This document shows, piece after piece, positions 45,141 through 54,524 of a stretch of DNA of 64,000 nucleotides. Under the pieces are notes generated by a model that was not told where the DNA came from, did no database searches, and was given only the letters and a program-made list of their open reading frames with translations. Source of the stretch: Hyposmocoma kahamanoa. Taxonomy: Eukaryota > Arthropoda > Insecta > Lepidoptera > Cosmopterigidae. The translations under genes were made by a program, and so were the position numbers. The DNA lies in assembly GCF_003589595.1 (NCBI RefSeq), contig NW_020653770.1, positions 1,111,292 through 1,175,291 on the forward strand. Reading direction: 5' to 3'. The stretch's first letter is position 1; the number at the start of each line of letters is the position of its first letter.

Positions 45141-46034
45141 CTAGTACCTTACTAAAGGCTTTATTTTTGTCAACATTGTACAATTATCATCTGCCCATGG
45201 CAGGAAATCGTGTTTCATTGCAACAACACATTCAGCTAAAATCAAGCAATCAACTTCAGCTCTGTGTGCATTAATTTCTTCTTTATTTAGCAGTCTTTTA
45301 TATAAACTAGTCAGTTTAAAATCATTGGTAGCAGTTTTTTTATCAAATACATTCCCTATTGCCTTACTACGCTGTGTATTTACAGGTTTACAAGCAGGTT
45401 CTTCAAACTCAGAAACGGAGGAACAGATATCATCAATTTCATCCAATTCCTCGTTTGTTAAATTCAGATCTGACCACTCATCTTCATCATCAGTCAGTAT
45501 ATCTTGATCACTTATTGTTTCCTCGCTTCTTTTTCCACTTTCCAAACTAATTTCTTGAATATCTTCAAAATCTTTATAAGTTAAGCTTGAATTTTTTAAG
45601 AGCGCGCGAAATCCTACCAAAGAATCGACACATAATAGATCTTCTGGCAAGGAGACACCAGCATCGTGGCATTCAGCCAATAGAATTTTAAAATCAAAAA
45701 CATTACCATTATGAGCAACCAAACACACTGGTCTTGTCAAATCCTCTAGAAACATAATAAGACTCTTTACTATTCGCTTGAATACTGGCGCATGTTGTAA
45801 TAATTCGTTCGATAGACCGGTAAGTGTCCTCACTTTAGGATGTATTGCTCTCTCGGGATTTAATACGACAGTGAACTTACTAACTAGAGGTGTCTGGCCG
45901 TACGAAGTCGCTTCCAAGATTTTCCTTGATGCGGCGACGAAACTAAAATCTGTAATTTTCGTCTGATTCTTCTCCTGCCATGGTAAACCAGTAGTTTCTA
46001 TGTCGAAGAACACAAATGTTGCGATTGTAGGCAT
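45141..46034 (-). CDS. TREX: TREX-type 3'-5' DNA exonuclease (DEDDh), paralog B
   Basis: 297 residues in one exon. Exo I VFFDIETTGLP (Asp11, Glu13), Exo II VAHNGNVFDFKILL (Asp114) and Exo III NAHRAEVDCL (His257, Asp262) are all intact. It shares the architecture and many residues with paralog A at 30178-31116 (TKIT after Exo I, LTGL, EDLLC after Exo II, LLN-EEI/RQAI before Exo III). The linker between Exo II and III is strongly acidic (DDEDEW, NEELDEIDDI) where paralog A's is basic. Same function class as paralog A: removal of 3' ends of DNA. The start is MPTIATF; no earlier in-frame Met is evident. No membrane segment. Confidence 0.9.
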   Translation of the reverse strand: MPTIATFVFFDIETTGLPWQEKNQTKITDFSFVAASRKILEATSYGQTPLVSKFTVVLNPERAIHPKVRTLTGLSNELLQHAPVFKRIVKSLIMFLEDLTRPVCLVAHNGNVFDFKILLAECHDAGVSLPEDLLCVDSLVGFRALLKNSSLTYKDFEDIQEISLESGKRSEETISDQDILTDDEDEWSDLNLTNEELDEIDDICSSVSEFEEPACKPVNTQRSKAIGNVFDKKTATNDFKLTSLYKRLLNKEEINAHRAEVDCLILAECVVAMKHDFLPWADDNCTMLTKIKPLVRY

Positions 46035-46939
46035 CTTTTCTTTTTCAAAAAAGCTTACTGTCTACTGAAGTCATGTGTTAGATACTTATTCATAAAATAT
46101 ATCTGAATAAAGATATTCGGTCTATAAAGAATGAAATAATAATTACTGATAAAAGTGACCAACCGCAAGTGCAGTTATATATAATAATCACATAATAATA
46201 TTTCTATTGGCAGGATTGGCATAATAAGTTTTGACATTGACAACTAAACATGACATTTGTCAAAAAAGATAGTGGTGTTCCTTGGTTGCTTTGTGCGTGA
46301 ATCATCGTTTTGTCGTGTAGGCATCGTATAAGAATTGTTAATCTTAACAATATTAGTTGTTAAGAATTAATCTAATACATAGAGTATTCGTGATAAAAAT
46401 AAATGATTTGTATTCTTACTTAGTCAAGCGAGAAAGAGTTTTATCGACAGTACTGCCACCTAGTAGCGCGTAGTTAATATAAAAAATGTTGTTATCTACT
46501 CGCTGCTAGATGGAAACTATGCTATTTTAAAATTCAATGTGTATAAATACCGGTTATAGAGTTAAGCTAATTGTCATAATATTTTAAATTAAACTTAAAA
46601 TTATTTTATTAAATAATATCTTAAAATGATACATGAAAAGTACAAAGCTGTAACATTTGGCAAAAATAATTATTTAGAAACAAAACAAAAATATCAAATA
46701 TGACGCTACTCAAACTCAAACGCTACTGCCTCTCTTTCTATCTCTTTAATTTTTTGTTTTGTAGCATTCGTTTCGGCGGCTTAAACACGGTACTCAGAAC
46801 CTTAATTATTAGGTAATGATTGCAAAAACTTTTTATACGTTTATGAGAACTATTATGAAATTATGACTATGAAATTATTATAAGCTAAAAAGATGATGAA
46901 ATCTCTTTAATCTTTCCACTGAAATTCTAAATTTGTTGT

Positions 46940-47060
46940 CTTTGGAAATGAAACAATTTTTTCGGACTGTAATCGCGCATATTTGTTATTTCAAACAAAG
47001 CAACGTTTCGGGACCTTTACAGGTTCCACGTTTACTGCTGACTAAGATGGTAGTCATCAG
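46940..47060. repeat. Element F, half copy
   Basis: It carries GAAATGAAACAATTTTTTCG, ATCGCGCATATTTGTT and the ACGTTTCGGGACCTTTACAG centre, then stops. Compare 38698-38905. Confidence 0.55.
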
Positions 47061-47127
47061 TATCAAATTTAGATTCTCTATGACCTAAAACAATTTTAAT
47101 CGTTAAGGCTTACTCATAGAGATTGGT

Positions 47128-47280
47128 GAAACTACAGGCACATAGGAATGTTAACTATGTATCACGGTGACGGGCGCAGTGGCCCTCAGATCTTAGCGGC
47201 ACTGTGGCTGGTCAGAAACCGGCGCGTGTCGTTCACCACCAGGCACACAACTTGACCGACCTGCCATTTGGTAAAATGGC
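47128..47280 (+). repeat. Dispersed repeat family C, internally deleted copy
   Basis: It reads GGTGAAACTACAGGCACATAG, CACGGTGACGGGCGCAGTGG and CACCAGGCACACAACTTG, with the usual order but deletions. Confidence 0.6.
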
Positions 47281-47370
47281 CATAAAAAAATATTCAGCGG
47301 TACCTCGATTTCGCTATAACTGCGTAACTTCTTACAATACCCGTCGCGATGCGGCGTGGTATTTTTCGTG

Positions 47371-47985
47371 CAGTGGCGGATTTGCCCTAAGGCCCAGTAG
47401 GCCCGGCCTCGGGCGGCCAATCGTGACAAAAAATTCACTGATGATGACAAGAAATAACTCATAGTACCTAAATATTGTAAAGGTTCACGCACATTATGGC
47501 GGGCCGCACTACACCGCATCGTATAATAATAATCTTCCTAAATCACTTTCGTACATTTTATGCATAAAATATAGATATGTTACGTATCTACAATGTAATG
47601 TATAATCACTACATCACTACATATTGTCACTACCGCGCTTGTCTGTCTGTCTGATCGCGATAAACTTAAAAACTACTGAACGGATTTCCACGCGGTTTCC
47701 ACCAATAGGCAAAGTGATTCATGAGGAAGGTTTAAGTGTATAATTAATTTAGGTTTTGTGTAAGTGGGCTGAAATATGACAATAAATGTTGAAGCAAAAA
47801 TCCATGCCAGCTGAAAGAAAGCAATGTTCTTGAAAATTATAGGTCTTAAAAAGGCCTACATAAAAATCTGCGTCGTAAATTCATTATGTAGTCTACCAGT
47901 ATATGAAGAGTGCTGAGAAAGAGGCCGCTGGTACTGACCACATGGTCTGGGGCCTAGGGTGGCCAAGACTGAAAATCCGCCACTG
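47371..47985. mobile_element. hAT-like non-autonomous element with CAGTGGCGGATT ends
   Basis: CAGTGGCGGATTTGCCCTAAG at the left and an inverted ...AAAATCCGCCACTG at the right; GGCC(C/T)AG/CTAGGG words follow inside both. CAGTGGCG ends are typical of hAT elements. The flanks (TTTTCGTG, CTCACCGA) do not match, so the duplication has decayed or one end belongs to another copy. Confidence 0.6.
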
Positions 47986-48356
47986 CTCACCGATTGCTCA
48001 TGTTCGTTTTTTTTTTCTGTTTTCAAGGACAGACCGCGTGAAACTGGCGCGTGTTGGAGTGCGTGATAGATGAGTGCAATCACGCGGTCTTTCCCTTTTC
48101 CTTCCAACGTTTTTACACGCGAGATAGTGTCTGTGTAAAGCCCGCTATTTTCTTCCCATAAACAAATAGTACTTCCAACACCATTTCGTCAGATCGAGAT
48201 GCTTTCAATGTTTCTCAGTTTGAACTTTAACGAAACCTTCATCTGTATAAACTTGTAGCTACGGCAGGTTTTCATACATCGCTCACATCGCTCGCGGTGT
48301 GCTTCACATGCACCATAAATAACCGAACTGCGAGCCAGCTAATAGATTTACTAGCA

Positions 48357-48655
48357 GTAGAGCTCCTTGTGAAAGAGTTCTTCCAGGATAGTACTGCCAC
48401 CTTACATCTATTTCTGCCGCCAAGCAGTAATGTGAACGTTACTGTGTTCCGGTTTTGAAGGATAAGGGCACTGGTGAAATTACAGGCACATGGGACTTGT
48501 CAACTTATGTCTCAGGATGACGGGCGCAATGGCAGTCAGATCATAGCGATTTAAAGCTCTCAGTAGCATTGTAACTGTTAAGGACAGGCGTCTAGCTTAC
48601 TATCAGGCGCACGACTTGTTCATCGTGTCACTTGATGTTATAAAAAAAAAAACTA
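48357..48655 (+). repeat. Dispersed repeat family C, best copy
   Basis: About 300 bp: GAGCTCCTTGTGAAAGAGTT, TGCCGCCAAGCAGTAATGTG, GGTGAAATTACAGGCACATG, CAGGATGACGGGCGCAATGG, ATCAGGCGCACGACTTG, then a poly(A)-like tail at 48640-48655. The 3' A tail suggests copying through RNA. No Pol III boxes were recognised. Other copies: 8519, 10343, 24715, 47128, 57283, 59262, 60585, 61142, 61855. Confidence 0.75.
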
Positions 48656-49580
48656 TTGAATACAGCGGTTATCTTGTAAAATTTCGAGGTAAGTTTGTGT
48701 TCTTTCTAATGTGAAAATGTTTAGGATTCGTGTTTTCACATCATATACTAATCAGTGTATATTACCCTCAATTTTACTATATATCTTTCCCAAAGTGATT
48801 GATTCAACACTTTGACTGTAACGCGTAACCAACCAAATCCATTTGAGGTATTTTAGTATAGACTTTGAATTCTTATTGCCGGTATTGGATGGAATAGACT
48901 ATATTGATGGGATTCTGAGTGCTGTTTGGTACTGCGGTATACAATTAACCAGATTATGAATAAACTTAACTCACACAGTTTAAAAAAATAAGCCAATATT
49001 TTTACATGTTTATTTTTATTTATTTACTTTATTACATTCAATTAAAACTTTTTCTTAATACATAAAAAGTAACCATAAATGTTTATAAAATAAAAATTGC
49101 GTAGCATTACGGTTTTTATTAAAATTATTTTAAGAATAAAAGCTTTTTATAAGCGCAATTCACTTATTAGTAAGAATTGAAGCGTAGGTGTATTAATTAT
49201 TACAAATGATGTAGTTTTAAACAAAATAAATGACTAAATAACTAAATAAGATTGGTAACGTTAAAAATATGGTCAATGGCACTTAATTGTAGAATTTAGA
49301 TAAACTTAGCACCATTTTTACAGACAATACTTTTTCTGCGTAGTAGTAAGATTACACACAACATATTTTCTTGCACATTTTTTCATTTCATTATTAAACC
49401 ATGATGTTCTAAGTTTGTTTTTCGACTAAATTAGGTCAAAAAAAGTCTTTTGCATAACATGGCTGATTGTGTGAGCCGTTACATTCAAACTTTCGCCTTC
49501 TACAAAAATTAGTATAATTAGTACAAGGTCGAATAAAGTTTTATCATCTAGTGATCGTGTTTAAAATAGAGTACAGTCAA

Positions 49581-49806
49581 CATTGACTTACAATTATATG
49601 GACGTCGGGTCCGCGCTAAAAAGTGTCCGCACTTGTAAGGCGCTAAAATCGTATACAGAGCGCGACACTCCGCTTTAGTCTTCATTTGTTCTACGGACAG
49701 CGCGATACTGCGATGACATAACAATTTAAATTTCGAATAGGTTACTTGGGTAATTTTTTCGTGGTTTTTGTATTAGACCCGTCGTCCATTTATTTGTAAG
49801 TCAATG
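49581..49806 (-). mobile_element. 8-bp-TSD MITE (family 1), copy 5
   Basis: 226 bp, short form. The target duplication ACAGTCAA is identical at 49573-49580 and 49807-49814. Confidence 0.95.
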
Positions 49807-50542
49807 ACAGTCAATGACAAATTTGGTTAAACAAATGATAATTTTGTTCTAAATTCTTCGAACTGAAATTCCCCTTGTTCACTGTCCTCCGAGTTGTGTC
49901 CAGAGATGGATAAGTGCCCGGGTTTTAACTCGGCGGCGCGGCGCCTTGTTAATAATGTTTAAGTCAGGTTAAAACCCAGACGCCCGAAATCGAGAGCAAA
50001 AGCTTTACAACTAAATATTTGTTGAAAACCGAGTTTTCTTCAAATTGAATGTGATTGAATGAATATTATTACAAAAAATATTATTACAAGAAAGGTTTAT
50101 CGCTTTCTGATCTAGAAGATTCGATTTGCGTTTCTATTGAATGGATTCGTTTGAAAATCGCATTGAATTATACCGATACAAAAATTTTATAGATAGTATG
50201 CGCTTGAATCGATCTTCATAAAAATCGAATTCTAATGTGTTTATTATAATTCGTCCAACCATTTACATATTTCACTTTTGACAGCTCCAATTTTAATCAA
50301 TTAGTGATGTCCTAATGCGTTTCCGGTTCTGTTTTTTTTAACAATCGATTTTATTTACGAAGAAGTTTAAATTGTGAATTTGAGCGGGCTCAAAAAAAAA
50401 GATATTGTCTGATTGTGACCGTGATGTTGCGTTTGACAATTTGTGTACTCAAGAATTAATAATTAATGCTAATGAGGATTCAAGCGATGAATCCCGTTCA
50501 TATAGAGAAGAATCCGACGATTCTATATAAAAACAATAAGAA

Positions 50543-50548
50543 TTTATT
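50543..50548 (-). terminator. Candidate poly(A) signal of the Ser/Arg-rich gene
   Basis: AATAAA on the minus strand about 450 bases past the stop at 51002. Confidence 0.25.
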
Positions 50549-51001
50549 GTAATTATTTATAATTTATTTAATTTCATTGTAATTTATTAGACAGGCACAA
50601 AATTTGTCAACTTCTTCGTTACACAATCTGTTGGAGCTAAAGAGCACGTCCCTTCACAAAAATAAAAAAGTCCAGGAAGTATTGCATTTTTTTGTCTTTG
50701 GTTGTATGTCAATAATTACGGAACTTCGGAGGTATGCATAAGTCACAAGTTAAATAAATGGTTAATTGATTTTTTACATAGAAATTTGTAATAAGTACCT
50801 AAGTGTGGAATTATACCATATTCCATATTCGCCGTTTCTGCCCACGATGTTGGACAGAAATGGGTAAATCCCTTTGAGAAAAACCCGTGTCAAATACGGG
50901 CGGTATTCGCCACCACGGTCACTAGACGAAATTATAAAGCCTTATAGAAGATAGTCTTAGAAATAAGTATCTTAGAATAAAAAAGAAAAAGAATCAAATA
51001 A

Positions 51002-51564
51002 TTAACGAACTCTAGTATTTTCTTGTTTTTTAGTTTTATTCGCCAATTTAAACCAGCCAGCTTTTTTGTTGCTATCTTTAGGCATGGAAATCGACCTAGA
51101 CAGTCTTTCCCTGTCGCTATCTCGATTCAAAATCTCACTCGATTGACTTTTCTTTTCGCGGGCAACACTTTTCCGTACGGTTGAACCCTGTACTGATGAA
51201 TTCTCTCTGTGTTTTTCTGGTTTTCGGTGCAAAGTGGTGCTGGAGCTAGTCAAGCGGTTGTTTTGCGGTTTACGCGTTAAAGTTGTTTGGCTGTAAGACT
51301 TATTTTTCTGTAACGTAGGTCTGTCTTCGTTTAGGTTTTTCGTTGATGATGATTTTTTGAAGATTGGTTCTTTCGACTTGGATTTTCTCATTTTCTGCGA
51401 GTAATGTACGTCGTGTTGGTCGTTGTAGTGTCGCGGGGTCCACGGGGCAAAGATTGAGAAGCTCTTGGTAGTGCTCTTAACTTGCAGGTTTGAGGAGTTC
51501 ACCGAAGAAACATCATCGCGGGATCGATTGCGCGAAAGGTGGCCAGGATCAGGGATGTCACCAA
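51002..51564 (-). CDS. Ser/Arg-rich protein, last exon
   Basis: The acceptor CATTTTTCAG precedes 51564 on the minus strand. The frame reads VGDIPDPGHLSRNRSRDDVS, SFSIFAPWTPRHYNDQHDVH, many Ser/Lys/Arg repeats and KAGWFKLANKTKKQENTRVR before the stop. Bases before 51565 (up to about 51595) are open but are probably intron. Confidence 0.65.
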
Positions 51565-54524
51565 CTGAAAAATGTTTAGTGGTATTAGTTGGCAATTTGT
51601 ATATTTTCTACATTGATCTGAACTAACTCTGGAGTCACATGTGGACAATGTTTTCCAGTCTCCGATAAAAAAAAGTCATATGCAAAATAAAAGCCACCAA
51701 CTTTAAGGCCCGTGGCCTACGTCCTTTATTATCATAGATATTTTTGACCAAAACGGGTGGTAAAAGTAAAGAAAGGTGTACACAGGGTTATTTGTAAATT
51801 TACAAACCACCTGGCAGGAGTGCGTTACTAACATGATAAACAACAATTTTTGTTCCACAACTTTTTACAAAATATAATAAATTTACCAAAAATACAGTTC
51901 GAGTTCTTAGGTTTTCGCGATTGTTACACATAGGAAATGAAACTATTTTTCCGGATTTAAATCGCGTATATTTGTTTTTTAAACAAACCGACGATTCGGG
52001 CCCTTTACAGGTCCCATGGTCACGGTTGACTGAGGTGGTACAGTCTTTAACCAGTTATGTCTAATATTGATGCAAACTACCCTATTTTTTCACTATAGTT
52101 ACAATAATTACATTTTTGGAGTAATTTCACAAAAAATAATTGAATATCAATTCAATAAAAATTTAATTAATACAGTGAATAGCGACATCTCTCGCCAGGA
52201 CTGGTAGCTGTAAAGGTACTAACTGGGAGATAAATCTGTAATAGATTTCTCATAAATGGCGCTACGACTAAAAAAAAGTCGTTGAAAGACCAAGTACAAA
52301 GACACGACACACGCACATAGAAAAATTCGTGAGGTCCGTTGGTTCGTTCCGTGGCTTAGTTGGTATAGCGTCTGACACGTATGCAAGAAGACGTCGGTTC
52401 GGATCTGACCGATTCGAAGGAATTTTTTCTGAGTGTTTTTTCTGAGTATTCGATCTTTGTATTAATAATTATAGTTACAATAGTTATTAATTAAATACCT
52501 TATTTTTAATTTTTCAAAGAAAACATTCCAATTTACGCTACATTAAGTTTTACAAATTATTTTATTGAATGAATTTTTATTAAGTTCAATTTCTTAATAA
52601 CAATTAATTTATTAATTAACTGCGTTATTATTTTAAGGTTGTATATTTAAACATTTAAACCATTTATATTTTTATTTTATATTGCATAATTTTTATTTTT
52701 ATTTTATTTATATCTGTTGCAAGAGAAAGATTTCGTAAAAATAGGACATTTTATACCAGTAGTAGCATGCAGGAAGACTACACTGCGCTGTGATTGGTGG
52801 CTAGATTCGCCCTCTGTGCTGCTCTCGCCAGAATTGGTTCCTGGAGTGCGGCGACGGTGTCTGGAAAGAAGAAGCAAACTATTTGCAAAACATTCATCTG
52901 CGCCCGTTCGTCGGAAGACGTCCTAATACTGATTGCAGACCTTAAGCGGTCGAGTATTATTTATTTGACAGTTATTTTTTCGGAAGGACGTCAGACGGGG
53001 AACGAGAGTAGACCCCCTGATACGAACCGTACGTAGTATCTAAACGCTATATATAAGTCTCTCAATAATATTGACCTCGGAATCGAACCGATCGGGTAGC
53101 CTCGAAATCACTAATCCTACTACATCTTTCTCACACTCACAAATCCTAGTATATCTTTCTAATTTGCGAGTTAAATCATCTATTGTTCTGATTTGAAATG
53201 TCAAAAGTTTCCGGTCAGCCAGTTGTGAATCGCAATTATGTGCCTCGACTCGGTAAAGACCCAATTTCAGATCGGGACATTTATCCAGTAACTTGGATCT
53301 TACTTGAGGAAGGAAATATCCAAATGCTTCTAAATTTCGGCTCCAAGATTAAAAGGAAATAGTAAAATAAAGAAGCAATAAGCAGATACTTACTTCAAAT
53401 CTCTAAGCTCCTGTTTACTGCTTCTCAACTCAGACGAACTGCCTCTGTCCTCATTTCTATGCCTTCTTATATCCCCTTTACTACCTTTCAATGTCTTAGA
53501 GCTGCTGTGACTTCTCGATCTGTCATAAGGACTTATTGGGGGCTTCATTGCTTTTCTGTTTAATTGACTTTCTGTTTCTGAATTGCTATGTATCTCTGAA
53601 ATGTTTTGTAGATTTCGTTTATAGTATTGCTTTGTTCTAGGTAATTCGCTTTTGTCTTTCAGATTGGTCAAAGAGTAGCTCTTGTTAGCGATATCATGGT
53701 CGACTTCGTCCAATCCTGTGCTTGAATTTGAGGTTGTTTTTCTCAAAGTATTATGAGATTTTGTTTGAGGATGGCTTCTGGACTTAGTGACAGTTTGCTT
53801 AACATTAGAGTCTGAGTCTTGGTCTGTATCTCCGAAGAAACGCAGATTTTTAGCTGGAGAATTGAGAGGTTTGGACGTTTTGGACCAGGTTTTTCGGGTG
53901 GACTCGTCTTCGGTCGTGAGGACGCTTTCTTTTTCGATCTGGAATGAAAGTTTTGTTGTTGAGCAAAAATTACTCCGTTCATAGATTGCTTAAGATTTTA
54001 ATAATAGGTGTTTAACGGTGAAATGTTTATTCATGGTGTATTTTGATGCCGTAGGATGTCAATCAACAATCGGACTATAATCAGTACAGAGTACTAAAAG
54101 AGCCGATCTCAAAAGTTATTCATCCTCTAGTTTGCCACCCTTAGAGGAGGAATATTTTCTTCAAATTTAAATGAGACCACTTTTGGGGTACTCTCTTTGC
54201 AACAAAAAAGAATCATTAACATCGGTCCACAAATGCCAATGCAAGTTATCGCGTAACATACATACAAAAAAACGTACAGTCGAATTGAGAACCATCTTTT
54301 CTTTAGTCACTCACGACAACTTTAAAATTGAATTTATACCAATAAATTATATACTATATAAAATAGCTTACCTTAGTGTCTTTGGCTTTAGTCTTCTTCC
54401 TAGCCAGTCGATCGAGACTCTTAAACCAATTACCAGCAGTAGTCTGAGGAGGTGTTGTTCGAGGCGGTGGAGAAGGTGTTGGGCTCGGCGTGGCAAGGCG
54501 ACGACGCTCACGGTAACGTTCAGC
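51002..54524 (-). CDS. Unrecognised basic Ser/Arg-rich protein, 3' exons
   Basis: Three exons are supported on the minus strand: 54524-54372, 53938-53394 and 51564-51002 (stop TAA). The first two join in phase 0. The second ends in phase 2 but the last needs a single preceding base, so joining them directly gives a stop; an exon of about 3n+2 bases must lie in between, or the gene has another splice choice. The product is basic and rich in Ser, Arg, Lys and Asn, with FKSLDRLARKKTKAK, SFSIFAPWTPRHY and GWFKLANKTKK as the least repetitive parts. No domain, signal peptide or membrane segment. It looks like the disordered tail of a larger cytoplasmic or nuclear protein. The 5' part lies upstream and was not found. 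Confidence 0.65.
51785..52085. repeat. Repeat E followed by a half copy of element F (intronic)
   Basis: 51785-51900 carries ATTTACAAACCACCTGGCAG and TTTTTGTTCCACAACTTTTT (repeat E). 51905-52085 carries the F arm AGGAAATGAAACTATTTTTC and its centre GGCCCTTTACAGGTCCCATG, without the second arm. Confidence 0.6.
52112..52480 (+). mobile_element. tRNA-derived composite SINE family 2 (intronic)
   Basis: It has AATTGAATATCAATTCAATA, GCGACATCTCTCGCCAGGAC, ATGGCGCTACGACTAAAA, A box TGGCTTAGTTGG (52352-52363), B-box-like GGTTCGGATCT (52396) and GGAATTTTTTCTGAGTG. The most complete copy in the window besides 56255. Confidence 0.78.
53075..53235 (-). repeat. Internal part of the 7005-7333 fold-back element, inverted
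   Basis: AGTTAAATCATCTATTGTTC and CAGCCAGTTGTGAAT match the reverse complement of 7140-7260, and CCGATCGGGTAG...CTCGAAATC matches its arm. It forms part of the intron of the Ser/Arg-rich gene and explains the open frame there. Confidence 0.65.
53394..53938 (-). CDS. Ser/Arg-rich protein, internal exon
   Basis: The acceptor CTTTCATTCCAG precedes 53938; the donor is TGAA|GTAAGT after 53394. 181 codons plus two bases. It reads FFGDTDQDSDS and KGSKGDIRRHRNEDRGSSSE. The open frame is interrupted only at the donor (TAA in the intron). Confidence 0.68.
54105..54190 (+). repeat. Dispersed repeat with CACCCTTAGAGG core, copy 2
   Basis: It reads CTCAAAAGTTATTCATCCTC, TAGTTTGCCACCCTTAGAGG and TTTCTTCAAATTTAAATGAG, in the same order as the inverted copy at 58680-58840. 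Confidence 0.6.
54372..54524 (-). CDS. Ser/Arg-rich protein, upstream exon
   Basis: The acceptor TCTTTTTTCCAG precedes 54524; the donor CTAAG|GTAAGC follows 54372. 51 codons in phase 0 on both sides: AERYRERRRLATPSPTPSPP, then GNWFKSLDRLARKKTKAKD. Proline-rich then basic. Its conserved-looking composition and good splice sites support a real exon. Confidence 0.68.

Larger units (their letters stand above)
46035..51001. other. Region between paralog B and the Ser/Arg-rich gene
   Basis: Mostly repeats (element F half copy, family C at 47128 and 48357, a hAT-like element at 47371, a MITE at 49581). 48680-49570 is AT-rich with nothing recognised. A short plus-strand acidic frame at 50384-50530 (ending SSDESRSYREESDDSI, stop TAA) has no start codon and may be a transposase remnant. 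Confidence 0.4.

Noticed and set aside
53040..53264. 74-codon minus frame as the missing exon of the Ser/Arg-rich gene
   Set aside because: It lies in a fold-back repeat also present at 7005-7333 and has no fitting splice sites.
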